From NCBI GenBank assembly GCA_029936155.1, contig JAPYUK010000001.1:1-64000 (forward strand): a stretch of 64,000 bases of DNA, in the 5' to 3' direction. Origin of the DNA: Dehalococcoidia bacterium. GTDB taxonomy: Bacteria; Chloroflexota; Dehalococcoidia; Lucifugimonadales; Lucifugimonadaceae. Below, piece by piece: positions 56,480 through 64,000 of this stretch (position 1 is its first letter; each line of letters opens with the position of its first letter). Under the pieces are notes generated by a model. It ran no database searches, had not been told where the DNA came from, and was given only the letters and a program-made list of their open reading frames with translations. The translations under genes and the position numbers were made by a program.

Positions 56480-56594
56480 TCGTCATTCTGAACTTGATTC
56501 AGGATCTCCTACGCATGGAATTCAACGTTGTATCCCTGTGTCCACCGTTCACGCCATCCAACGTGATTGCCACGTCGTGCCTCCCCGCAATGAC
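56480..56594. repeat. Two dispersed repeat fragments downstream of uvrB
   Basis: TCGTCATTCTGAACTT (56480-56495) with ATTCAGGATCTC (56497-56508) repeats the unit at 42771. A second motif, GATTGCCACGTCGTGCCTCC to AATGAC (56565-56594), read in reverse as GTCATTGCG...GGCAATC, is a repeat type seen between genes of many bacterial genomes. The 258-base gap holds no credible ORF. Confidence 0.6.
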
Positions 56595-56692
56595 AGAGTC
56601 GTCCACTCCTTCCCTTCTTAGAACTTGCCTCTCTTCAATGTTAGCGGGGTAATCAGGTAATTCCGACCCCTACATACATACGAAGCATCGAC

Positions 56693-57216
56693 ATGACGAC
56701 TGACAACGCAACGATCCAGAAATGGTTCGGTTCTCACATCGACAAAGACTGGGACTCTGTCGCTGTCCGAGTGAGTTTTGATGACGATGAAATACTCGTT
56801 GTCGTCGGGGTGAAAAACGACGATGATGAGCTTCCAGAGCAGGCCGACGATCGGGAACTTGCCATCAAGCAAATCGCACGTCGATTCCATAAGTCCAGCA
56901 AACTACACGCATGGCGGTCGCCGATCAGGTGCAAGAGTTGTTTGAGCGAAAAGTGTCCTGGGGGGTGTGCAGGCTGGTAATGGGATACACCTTCACTCAC
57001 GTAACTGCACCTGCCATGACCCAGCTCCGAATGGGCGAGCGCAGAGTTCTCGACACTTTGGCGAATTCTGGTGTCGCAACATCCCGCAGCGAAGCACTTA
57101 CATGGTGCGTAAAATTCGTCAAAGACATCGAGTCGGATTGGCTGGGAAACCTACGAGATGCCTTCGAGTCAGTTGAGAACGTGCGCAACGACGGTCAATC
57201 AATCACAAAATCCTAA
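56693..57216 (+). pseudogene. Small conserved-looking gene with frameshift(s), function unknown
   Basis: Frame A from ATG 56693 gives TTDNATIQKWFGSHIDKDW up to DDRELAIKQIARRFHKSS. Frame B gives TRMAVADQVQELFERKVSWG and, later, MTQLRMGERRVLDTLANSG to the end, with a helix-rich C-terminus (SRSEALTWCVKFVKDIESDW). The frames join near 56897-56905 with one added base. A middle stretch (QAGNGIHL) lies in a third frame, entered at a TGTG near 56966. The overall shape is one 170-residue protein, now broken or affected by sequence errors. Confidence 0.5.
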
Positions 57217-57331
57217 TATCGAACGCCAGCAATTCCTGACCTCTCTGGTAGACTAATAGTCCTTTCCAGGTGATCCAAATGCGGTCGCAGCTCGGAAATG
57301 GATTTCGATTCTGGGGCTCACGGAGACAACG

Positions 57332-57646
57332 ATGGCCGAAGTTGAAGTACTCGAACAGCAAACAGTTCTCGAGGCACTACGAGATGTGTACGATCCCGAG
57401 ATCCCGGTCAACGTTGTCGACCTTGGTCTGATCTACACGATCGAAGTCGCTGACGGCGATGTTCACGTCGAGATGACGCTTACAGCTCCAGGCTGCGGAA
57501 TGGGTCCATACATCGCACAGCAGGCCGAGTGGCGAATCGCCGAGATCGACGATGTTGAAGATGTTCAGGTTGATGTCGTTTTCGACCCGCCATGGACTCC
57601 CGACATGATTACCGAAGACGGCAAGCGCCTACTCGGCATCGACTAG
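57332..57646 (+). CDS. MIP18-family (DUF59/SufT-like) Fe-S assembly factor
   Basis: 104 residues: VLEALRDVYDPEIPVNVVDL then GLIYTIEVADGDVHVEM, and TLTAPGCGMGPYIAQQ with the conserved reactive Cys. Such proteins help Fe-S cluster maturation. In many bacteria this domain forms the N-terminus of Mrp; here it is a separate gene 85 bases before the mrp-like gene. Confidence 0.92.
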   Translation: MAEVEVLEQQTVLEALRDVYDPEIPVNVVDLGLIYTIEVADGDVHVEMTLTAPGCGMGPYIAQQAEWRIAEIDDVEDVQVDVVFDPPWTPDMITEDGKRLLGID

Positions 57647-57731
57647 CTCATCGGTCAATCTTCTTCGAACGAGATCAGATCGTTGAACTTTACCGCGGTC
57701 AAATACAAACACCCCATTTAATACACTGAAT

Positions 57732-58550
57732 ATGTCGTCACCAAGAAAACTGACCCCAGCAGAAGAAGCCCGGCTTGCGCAGGTGCGAGCGAACTTTCAG
57801 GAGCGTCGAAAAGTTTCGGAGTCTCTTGAAGGAATTGGCGTACGTGTTGGTGTCTACTCGGGTAAGGGCGGAGTCGGTAAAACAACCATCGCAACTAACC
57901 TGGCTGTAACGCTAGCAACGCAGGACAACGACGTAGCGCTTTTCGACTGCGACATCGACTGTCCGAACGTAACCCGAGTGTTGCGAATCAGTGAAGGGCC
58001 TATACAGAATGGCGAGAAGCTGGTTCCGCCGTCACGCTTTGGTGTGAAGGTCATGTCGATGGCGTTCTTTCAGGACAACGAGGACGAAGCAATTGTCTGG
58101 CGTGGTCCGATGATCCACAATGCAATCAACCAGTTCCTGCACTCGACTGAGTGGGGCAATCCCGATTACATGATCGTCGACCTGCCCCCTGGAACCTCTG
58201 ACGCCCCACTTACTGTCATGCAGACGCTTAATCTTGATGGGTTCGTGATCGTCACCACCCCACATGAATTGGCTGTTCTCGACGCCAAGCGATCCATCAA
58301 CATGATCAAGAAGATGAACCTGAAGGTGTTCGGGATTGTTGAGAATCTTTCGGGTGGAGTATTCGGCACAGGCGGGGGTCAGGCACTTGCTGAAGAGATG
58401 GATTTGCCATTCTTGGGTGCGATCAACATGAGTGCTGCTTTCACCAATTCCCAGAAGCCCGCATCGCTAGAATCTGACGCGGTTGCTACCGAGTTCAACT
58501 CGCTTTCCGAGAAGTTGAAGCAGCAGATTCCAGCTAATAACTCGGACTAA
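57732..58550 (+). CDS. mrp: Mrp/NBP35-family Fe-S carrier ATPase
   Basis: 272 residues. P-loop with deviant Walker A YSGKGGVGKTTIATNLAVTL, DCDIDCPNV, and IVDLPPGTSDAPLTVMQTL. After IVENLSGGVFGTGGGQ the usual CPxC/CxxC cluster-binding pair of Mrp is missing, so cluster transfer may differ or use another ligand set. About 35 extra N-terminal residues precede the P-loop. It pairs with the upstream MIP18 gene. Confidence 0.92.
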   Translation: MSSPRKLTPAEEARLAQVRANFQERRKVSESLEGIGVRVGVYSGKGGVGKTTIATNLAVTLATQDNDVALFDCDIDCPNVTRVLRISEGPIQNGEKLVPPSRFGVKVMSMAFFQDNEDEAIVWRGPMIHNAINQFLHSTEWGNPDYMIVDLPPGTSDAPLTVMQTLNLDGFVIVTTPHELAVLDAKRSINMIKKMNLKVFGIVENLSGGVFGTGGGQALAEEMDLPFLGAINMSAAFTNSQKPASLESDAVATEFNSLSEKLKQQIPANNSD

Positions 58551-58571
58551 CAGAGCGGGCACACCGCTTAC

Positions 58572-58874
58572 TTAGAGCACGATCTCAGCGCGGAAACGGG
58601 TCTGGCACGCGCCGCACCGATACGTTGCTCTGTCGTCTGTGAAGACCTCTGTCGAACCACAGCTGACGCAGCGCAGCGGCTGGCGAGCACTCGCATCATT
58701 CAGGCCCGTAGAACCGGAAATACCCTGTCGATTGAGCCTGTGAAGAACGGGTATCGTGATAGTCGCTGCCGTAAGAATTATCGCCAGTGTGCCCATTACT
58801 CGGATCAGGTTCTTGTCGTCTGGCTCCCCCCATATCGCTGCAACGATCATTACGGACAGCACGGCAACTAGCAC
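58572..58874 (-). CDS. Small two-helix membrane protein with zinc ribbon
   Basis: 100 residues from GTG 58874. Two hydrophobic helices (about 1-15 and 25-45) and a C-terminal ribbon CVSCGSTEVF followed by YRCGACQTRF (two CxxC pairs). Composition and motif suggest a real gene of unknown function. It converges with mrp. The start is uncertain because no clear ribosome site is seen. Confidence 0.6.
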   Translation of the reverse strand: MLVAVLSVMIVAAIWGEPDDKNLIRVMGTLAIILTAATITIPVLHRLNRQGISGSTGLNDASARQPLRCVSCGSTEVFTDDRATYRCGACQTRFRAEIVL

Positions 58875-59016
58875 ATAGGATGAATGGCGGGCGGTTTGTC
58901 ATCCATCAACAACCGTCGCAGCTTTGATAACGCGACCGTTCGGCAGAACGCAATTAAACAGATAGGGCGCCCAATCTGTTCGACCGGGCGCCCTATTTAT
59001 CGATGCTTATGTAGCG

Positions 59017-60171
59017 TTACCCGCCCTTTACAGCGGCAGCAATGGCTTTGCCAACTAGATCAGCCTGGCCATCACTGAGACCGAATACGTGAAGTTCCAG
59101 CCGCGTTTCACCTTCCGGGACTCTTGTCCAGATCGAAGGGTCGCCGTCTCTAAGTTTTTGTACGAGGTCTTCGTTCGTGAACCCAACAATGTCGGGATCA
59201 ACATTTACGAAAGCTCCGTATGGTTGGTGTCCTTTGGTATTCGTGTTTAGTGAGACGGTCACGCCGGGAATACCCTGTAGTGGACGTAAGATTTCCTGCG
59301 ACTGCCCCTCGGCGATTGAGAGTCGATTCTCGTGGTCAAGAGTCAGCCATCGGTCAACTGCAGCTACTACACCAACTATTTCCTGGCGATCGATCTTCTG
59401 CGGTCGACCAATCCCACGGACGCGCCTGCCTTCGTATCCGACAAACGAGTGTCGACTTATGGCATCGATCATTTTTTTAGTGCCAAGAGCAAAGCCTGTT
59501 GAGTGTGGCGCTCCCATGTACTTGGCCGCGATGCACTGGAAATCTGCTCCCATCCTCACATACTTGCCAAAATTCTCGAGCGGATAAATCTGGCCGGCAG
59601 CATCGACTGAAACAGGCTTACCAGCTTCATGGGTGATATCGATTACCTGTTCAAGAGTCAACACGTGCGGGTCGGTAGGTTTCTGTTCGTAAACGACATA
59701 GTGGACAGCAGCTGTGCGATCAGAAATAGCGTTCCTCAGATCGTCTTGCGTCGTGCCGTTCTCATCACCGAATTCGACCAGTTTCGCCCCGGCCAGTTCC
59801 AGACACCGGTCGTACCAGTAGCGCTGACGTTTCTGGATGAGAATTTCGTTCGGCATTCCTGTCGTATCGGGCAGTTGTTCGATTTTATCATCGTCAGTTC
59901 CGGCCATGAATGCTGCGGTCGCTAGCGTCAGTGCCGAGCCGGCCCCAGAAGTGATGTACGCAGCCGGCACGTCGAGCATTTCGGCAATCCGGTCGCCTGC
60001 AACCTGCTCGAGTTCGATAAGTGGGATGTAAGCAGAATCTGCTGCATCCATCGCATCTTTTACTTCAGCGGCAGGCGTTGATCCGCCGAGTAACGTTACG
60101 CTTCCAGTCGCGTTGACGACTGGCTTCGCACCCATTTTCTTGTAGATCGCTCCCCAGTTACTCGTTGTCAC
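59017..60171 (-). CDS. SelA-like PLP-dependent enzyme
   Basis: 384 residues of the SelA/D-glucosaminate-6-phosphate ammonia-lyase-like branch of fold-type I. KPVVNATGSVTLLGGSTPAA resembles the SelA core VVNATGV, but the N-terminal SelA domain is missing. The likely PLP lysine is in CIAAKYMGAPHSTGFALG. Likely an amino-acid or amino-sugar lyase rather than a tRNA enzyme, because the true selA is at 9601. It is followed by small RbsD/phosphatase-type partners in some genomes, but not here. Confidence 0.8.
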   Translation of the reverse strand: MTTSNWGAIYKKMGAKPVVNATGSVTLLGGSTPAAEVKDAMDAADSAYIPLIELEQVAGDRIAEMLDVPAAYITSGAGSALTLATAAFMAGTDDDKIEQLPDTTGMPNEILIQKRQRYWYDRCLELAGAKLVEFGDENGTTQDDLRNAISDRTAAVHYVVYEQKPTDPHVLTLEQVIDITHEAGKPVSVDAAGQIYPLENFGKYVRMGADFQCIAAKYMGAPHSTGFALGTKKMIDAISRHSFVGYEGRRVRGIGRPQKIDRQEIVGVVAAVDRWLTLDHENRLSIAEGQSQEILRPLQGIPGVTVSLNTNTKGHQPYGAFVNVDPDIVGFTNEDLVQKLRDGDPSIWTRVPEGETRLELHVFGLSDGQADLVGKAIAAAVKGG

Positions 60172-60392
60172 ATCTGGTTCCTTTTCACGTTATTAAGAGC
60201 GCCCGCACACGCTCGTTTGCACCTGGCCAGACTTCACGCCGGTTTATTGCGATGGCAAATATACCCTCGAAGCCCGTGACTCGCACCCATTAATCACGAA
60301 TTGGCCACCTTTAACGAGTTCGAGTTGGTTCAGGCGAGATACTATTTCCGTCTACGATGCTGGTTCGCCAGCCAACCGAGCACGAGCGATAC

Positions 60393-60992
60393 ATGGCCGA
60401 TCCGTTAAAAACCGTAATAACCCTGCAATCCGGCGTGGAAGTGCCGTTTTACATTTGGGACACACTGAGCCATTGGTCGCCGATGTTGATTGTTGCGCCA
60501 GGTACATCACCTGAGGATTGGCACGAATTTGCTGCTTATCTCGCACCGCCGAGTTCTCCAGTTCTTCCAGAAGTATCATCGGCGCTTGAGATATTAATGT
60601 TCATCTGGGACATGGGAACACCCGTGAATCTGGTTGCACAGGGGCAGCAAGCTTCTGGCTGGGTGAGCGAGCTTGTCGCCATGGCTCCGGCTGCGGCGGC
60701 ATCGATAACAATCTGCAACGGCGAGCTAACCGTCGACCAGATAAGCGGAATGCACGAAATTTCCACGTTGATTCTGAGAGGTCGGCAAAGCAGCTCGCTC
60801 TCTCACGAGTCCGTTGTGAAGATGCACGATTTGCTCCGACATTCGACTTTGACCGAGCCTGAAGAATGTGCCGATTTCCCGGCGAAAGACAATCCAAATG
60901 CTGCGGCATCGGCGCTCAACTGGTTCCTGGCAGGATCAGGAAGCAATGACGACGAGTTCTCGGCTGCGGAGCCGATAGACCCGAAAAGCTAG
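60393..60992 (+). CDS. Alpha/beta-hydrolase-like protein lacking the nucleophile
   Basis: 199 residues from ATG 60393 (open to 60357). The segment VNLVAQGQQASGWVSELVAM lines up with the nucleophile elbow of alpha/beta-hydrolases (LvGhSmGG), but Ser is replaced by Gln. The following MAPAAAASITICNG resembles the next strand. The protein is shorter than usual (about 260). If real it is non-catalytic or decayed. Assignment is tentative. Confidence 0.5.
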   Translation: MADPLKTVITLQSGVEVPFYIWDTLSHWSPMLIVAPGTSPEDWHEFAAYLAPPSSPVLPEVSSALEILMFIWDMGTPVNLVAQGQQASGWVSELVAMAPAAAASITICNGELTVDQISGMHEISTLILRGRQSSSLSHESVVKMHDLLRHSTLTEPEECADFPAKDNPNAAASALNWFLAGSGSNDDEFSAAEPIDPKS

Positions 60993-60996
60993 TCAC

Positions 60997-61422
60997 CTAC
61001 TTTGATGGCAGCAGCGGTAGTCCATCCACCCCTATGTGGTGACGTTCGAGCGTTCCTGCGTCCTTGACCGTTACGTAGATATCGCCGCTACCTTCGGGAC
61101 CGAATGCGACGTTCGTTGGCTGCTTTCCGCCGACCGGGATTCGCTCCACAACCGATCCGACGGTATCGACCACCATTACATCGCTCTGCCCTACTACGGC
61201 GCAGTACAGATAGCCGTTCTGACCAACCGCCAATCCATCACCACCAATGAAGCCGGCCGGCTGTGATCGATCGATAAGATCGGCAAAGTTTTCGCTCGGA
61301 CCAAGGGTTCCATCACTTTTCCATTCGTATCGGTAGACCAGTCCGGGAGCGGCCGCGGTTACATACAGCGCCTCGTCGATTCCAAACGCTAGGCCGTTTG
61401 CGAACTGTAGCCCGAGCATCAT
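60997..61422 (-). pseudogene. SMP-30/gluconolactonase fragment (N-terminus lost)
   Basis: The 142 residues from 61422 (GLQFANGLAF, then ALYVTAAAPGLVYRYEW, DGLAVGQNGYLYCAVVG and GKQPTNVAFGPEG) match the second half of SMP-30-type beta-propellers, which are about 290 residues long. No matching first half is found upstream, where the frame holds unrelated Cys/Arg-rich residues and rplI begins in the other direction. Probably a truncated remnant. Confidence 0.65.
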
Positions 61423-61611
61423 CGTTGTTGTACCTTTATAAAGTTGGAATTTGAACAGCCGGGCGTCTGCCCACACGATTTGTTCGAATAACCCACATCT
61501 AGCACAGTGAGTGTGACGGCAGTCGCGTAGCGTATTACGAGGCTGGGTCGGCATGCCGATCCGCTGTTTTTCAGCGCAAAACCTACCGTCGGACTCCAAG
61601 GTGACGAAAAA

Positions 61612-62253
61612 GTGAAAGTTCTATTTCTACTGGATGTACGTCCTACCGCACGAGCCGGTGACGTAAAGGAAGTCAAACATGGCTTCGCACGAAATTACCT
61701 AATCCCTCAGGGGTTCGCAGTTCAGGCAACAGAGCATGAACTACGCCGAGCCTCAAAGCTTCGTGCACAGGCCGAAGATCGTCGACTCGTTGAAGCCAAA
61801 GAGTGGCAAGATGTCGCCGACGCTTTCAAGGATCAGAAGGTACGGATCGAAGTACGAACAGGTCCGACCGGCCGTCTGTACGGTTCAGTTACGAATACCA
61901 TGATTGCCGCCAAGGTCAGCGAGATGACCGAGCGCGAGATCGACCGTAAGGGAATTCAGATTGCTGCGCCGATTCGAGCGGTTGGCGACTACAAAATTCC
62001 GGCGCGATTCGTCGAAGGTGTAACGGCAAACCTCGTGATTGAGGTTGTTGCGGACGATGCTTCTATCGAGCTGAACAAGCAGATGGAAGAAGCTCAAACA
62101 CTGATGACTGAAGAGGACACCAACGTTCTCGATCCATCATTCGAAGACGTTCTGGCTGCTGCTGAAGCACAGATCAACGAAGAAGTGGCTGAAGGCTCTG
62201 AAGCTGATTCGGATGATTCTTCAGACGACTCGGAAGAGAAGACTGAAGAGTAG
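61612..62253 (+). CDS. rplI: 50S ribosomal protein L9 with acidic tail
   Basis: 213 residues from GTG. VKVLFLLDVRPTARAGDVKE and HGFARNYLIPQGFAVQAT form the N-domain, linked by a long helix to a C-domain (GPTGRLYGSVTN). The last 55 residues are an acidic Ser/Glu/Asp extension (EEVAEGSEADSDDSSDDSEE) beyond the normal 150. A similar tail occurs on S16 in this genome. An intrinsic terminator follows. Confidence 0.95.
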   Translation: MKVLFLLDVRPTARAGDVKEVKHGFARNYLIPQGFAVQATEHELRRASKLRAQAEDRRLVEAKEWQDVADAFKDQKVRIEVRTGPTGRLYGSVTNTMIAAKVSEMTEREIDRKGIQIAAPIRAVGDYKIPARFVEGVTANLVIEVVADDASIELNKQMEEAQTLMTEEDTNVLDPSFEDVLAAAEAQINEEVAEGSEADSDDSSDDSEEKTEE

Positions 62254-62277
62254 GTCTCGCACCTCCAATTGATTTCT

Positions 62278-62314
62278 AAATCGCCCGGGGCGTTGAGCCC
62301 CAGTCGATTTTTTT
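62278..62314 (+). terminator. Intrinsic terminator after rplI
   Basis: AAATCG (62278-62283) pairs with CGATTT (62305-62310), and inside it GGGGC pairs with GCCCC around loop GTTGA, with a 3x3 internal loop. A run of T follows to 62314. Located 25 bases after the rplI stop. Confidence 0.85.
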
Positions 62315-62436
62315 AAACCTGCGATATTGGCTCCAAGTTGCTGACTTGATCTGAACTGTGGAGAACGTGTGGACGGTTGGGGATAACTTAGTCTTGAACT
62401 GTCTGACTATCGCGCTTCAATTTAGCGCTACAGTCC

Positions 62437-63879
62437 TTGTATATTCCAACCACACCAATGCAAGCTGACCGACTCCCACCACACGACTTAAGCGCCGAAG
62501 AATCTGTTCTCGGATCAATCCTCATTGATGGCTTGACGATCACCCAGATCGCAGGCTTTCTTTCGGCCGATGACTTCTACCGCGAGATCAACCGCCAGTG
62601 TTTCGAGGTCTTGTACGACCTCTTCCAGCGCGATGAAGCAATAAACCAGGTCACCGTAACCCACGAACTCGAAAACCGTGGAATTCTCGAAGACATGGGC
62701 GGGGCAGCTTATCTCTCTCACCTCGTCGAGGTGACACCAACCTCGGTTCACATCAAGCACTACGGCAATCTCGTGCGGCGCACCGCCACGATGCGCAGGC
62801 TCATCGCCGCGGCGGGTGAAATCTCCGATATCGGGTACAACGACGATCCCGACGTGGACGACGCACTCTCAAAGGCGGAAGACGCTCTATTCAGCATCCG
62901 TCAAGGTTCGCAGAATCGCGACTTTGTACCACTCGCTGATTCACTTACCCCGTATTTAGAAGGCGCATCACCACTTGACCAGGTTGACGGCGAAAAAGAC
63001 AATCTACCGATCGTCACCGGGTATCGGCGGCTCGACGAGTTGCTTGTCGGGGGTCTCCAGCGTTCCGACATGGTAGTGCTTGCAGCGCGGCCGTCTGTTG
63101 GTAAATCAATGATGGGTTTGAACCTCACGCTGAGTGCGGCAAAAGCCGGATTCAAGGTCGGTATTTTTTCACTCGAAATGGGTCGTGACCAGATCGCCCA
63201 CCGCCTGCTCGCAGCACAGTCGAGAGTGAATATGCAGCAAATCCGAAACCGGATTCAGTCACCTAGCGAAGAAGATCAGGTCATCAACTCGATTGGTCTG
63301 CTGTCTGACCTTACGATCTATGTTGACGACACTCCGTTCCAGACCGTCGCTGAGATGCGCGGCAAAGCTCGCAGGCTCCAGATGACTCATGGTCTCGACT
63401 TTCTGGTTGTCGACTATATGCAGTTGATCAACGGTGGATCGAGCGGTGGCCGTGAGGGCAATCGTGCGCAAGAGGTTTCCGAGATTTCTCGACAAATGAA
63501 GGGAATGGCTAGAGATCTGCACATTCCGGTGCTCGCAATATCGCAGCTCAGCCGTGCAATTGAGCACAGGACTTCGCATCGTCCGATGCTTTCTGACCTT
63601 CGTGAGTCGGGTTCGATTGAGCAGGACGCCGACGTCGTAATGTTCATACACAGAGAAGACAAGTTCACGACTGAAGAAGAGTGGAATAAGTCGAACCCTA
63701 CGCAACCGTTCCCGCGCGATCGGGCCTCGCTGATCATCGCAAAACACAGGAACGGCCCGACCGATGAAGTTGAGATGCGAGTTCGAGACTCGATCGGAAT
63801 ATTCGAAGAACTGGCATTCTCAACCCAACGGCAATCTAAGCCGTCGCCGTCATTCTCATCAGGTGGAGCAGGGCGGTGA
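62437..63879 (+). CDS. dnaB: Replicative DNA helicase DnaB
   Basis: 480 residues from TTG 62437; ATG 62458 gives the more typical MQADRLPPHDLSAEESVLGS start. The N-terminal primase-interacting domain is followed by a RecA-like core: Walker A AARPSVGKSMMGLNL, Walker B FLVVDYMQLI, ISQLSRAIEHR, LSDLRESGSIEQDADVVMF. It overlaps the next gene by four bases (GTGA). The rplI-dnaB order is common. Confidence 0.95.
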   Translation: MYIPTTPMQADRLPPHDLSAEESVLGSILIDGLTITQIAGFLSADDFYREINRQCFEVLYDLFQRDEAINQVTVTHELENRGILEDMGGAAYLSHLVEVTPTSVHIKHYGNLVRRTATMRRLIAAAGEISDIGYNDDPDVDDALSKAEDALFSIRQGSQNRDFVPLADSLTPYLEGASPLDQVDGEKDNLPIVTGYRRLDELLVGGLQRSDMVVLAARPSVGKSMMGLNLTLSAAKAGFKVGIFSLEMGRDQIAHRLLAAQSRVNMQQIRNRIQSPSEEDQVINSIGLLSDLTIYVDDTPFQTVAEMRGKARRLQMTHGLDFLVVDYMQLINGGSSGGREGNRAQEVSEISRQMKGMARDLHIPVLAISQLSRAIEHRTSHRPMLSDLRESGSIEQDADVVMFIHREDKFTTEEEWNKSNPTQPFPRDRASLIIAKHRNGPTDEVEMRVRDSIGIFEELAFSTQRQSKPSPSFSSGGAGR

Positions 63880-64000
63880 CAGACGGATTCCCACGCGGGG
63901 TTCAGTTCACACCAGTTCCAAATCCACTCCTAGCCTCGCTACTCGAAGATATCGATGACCTTGACGAACTCAAGTTGGTGCTGCGGACGATCCACGCCCT
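63876..64000 (+). CDS. DnaD-domain-type replication protein, N-terminus (partial)
   Basis: The first 41 codons from GTG 63876 read VTDGFPRGVQFTPVPNPLLA and on through EDIDDLDELKLVLRT to the window edge. The PNPLL and DELK-VLR pattern resembles DnaD/DnaB-like replication initiation proteins next to dnaB in Chloroflexota. Translationally coupled to dnaB. Incomplete, so the call is tentative. Confidence 0.6.
   Translation, partial: MTDGFPRGVQFTPVPNPLLASLLEDIDDLDELKLVLRTIHA

Overview
The window looks like chromosomal DNA of a streamlined, oligotrophic Chloroflexota bacterium, most like the SAR202/Dehalococcoidia lineage. This is an inference from gene content: RarA, YebC, NadX-NadA-NadC and UvrB sit among catabolic enzymes typical of that group (HpcH aldolase, D-2-hydroxyacid dehydrogenase, CehA-type PHP hydrolase, DUF402, SMP-30, DinB-like). 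GTG and TTG starts are common. There are no rRNAs, prophage, integrase, transposase or CRISPR; one tRNA-Ser(GCU) is present.

Layout. 0-3.6 kb: a Gld-type ABC export system. 3.8-9.4 kb: a leftward cluster of a NorD-like VWA protein, a Nudix hydrolase, a NorQ-like AAA ATPase and CoaE. 9.6-13 kb: SelA (selenocysteine synthase), an Smr protein and RarA, then a dead ABC permease. 13.4-23 kb: threonine aldolase, LspA, RluD, GltX, ribosomal protein S21, PurQ, PurL, a HAD phosphatase, an FmdB zinc ribbon and Dtd. 23-28 kb: NadC, NadA and MiaB leftward and NadX rightward (aspartate to NAD), then the tRNA. 28-35 kb: two ABC-2 exporters around a MoaD-MoaE fusion and the S16-KhpA-RimM-YebC block. 35-42 kb: a YyaL protein, two decayed Nudix genes, a probable selenoprotein, a PHP hydrolase and a frameshifted DinB gene ending in a 25-bp perfect hairpin. 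42-48.5 kb: an epimerase, a DEAD-box helicase with an Arg/Ser-rich N-terminus, a membrane-anchored winged-helix regulator, a divergent FtsZ paralog and an MmcB-like nuclease. 48.8-64 kb: catabolic enzymes, UvrB, a MIP18/Mrp Fe-S pair, a SelA-like PLP enzyme, L9, DnaB and the start of a DnaD-domain protein.

Main discovery. At 38504-40012 (minus) a thioredoxin-fold plus NHL-repeat protein (NHLRC2-like) is interrupted only by one in-frame TGA at 39875-39877. The TGA sits exactly where the family has the first cysteine of its redox CxxC, giving Tyr-Cys-[UGA]-Ile-Asn-Cys. Twenty-five nucleotides of spacer and stem separate the TGA from a 4-nt apical loop on a perfect 7-bp stem, with G as the second loop base. 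That matches the shape of a bacterial SECIS. With selA 29 kb away, this is best read as a selenocysteine protein that ordinary gene callers would truncate.

A second theme is gene decay. Seven loci (permease remnant, two Nudix genes, DinB, a DUF402 duplicate, a small gene at 56.7 kb, an SMP-30 fragment) carry frameshifts, stops or truncations, several explainable as 2-bp tandem duplications or a homopolymer change, while the housekeeping genes are intact. Short dispersed intergenic repeats lie between gene ends, including three 136-176 bp elements with inverted TTTCCCGA...TCGGGAAA ends.
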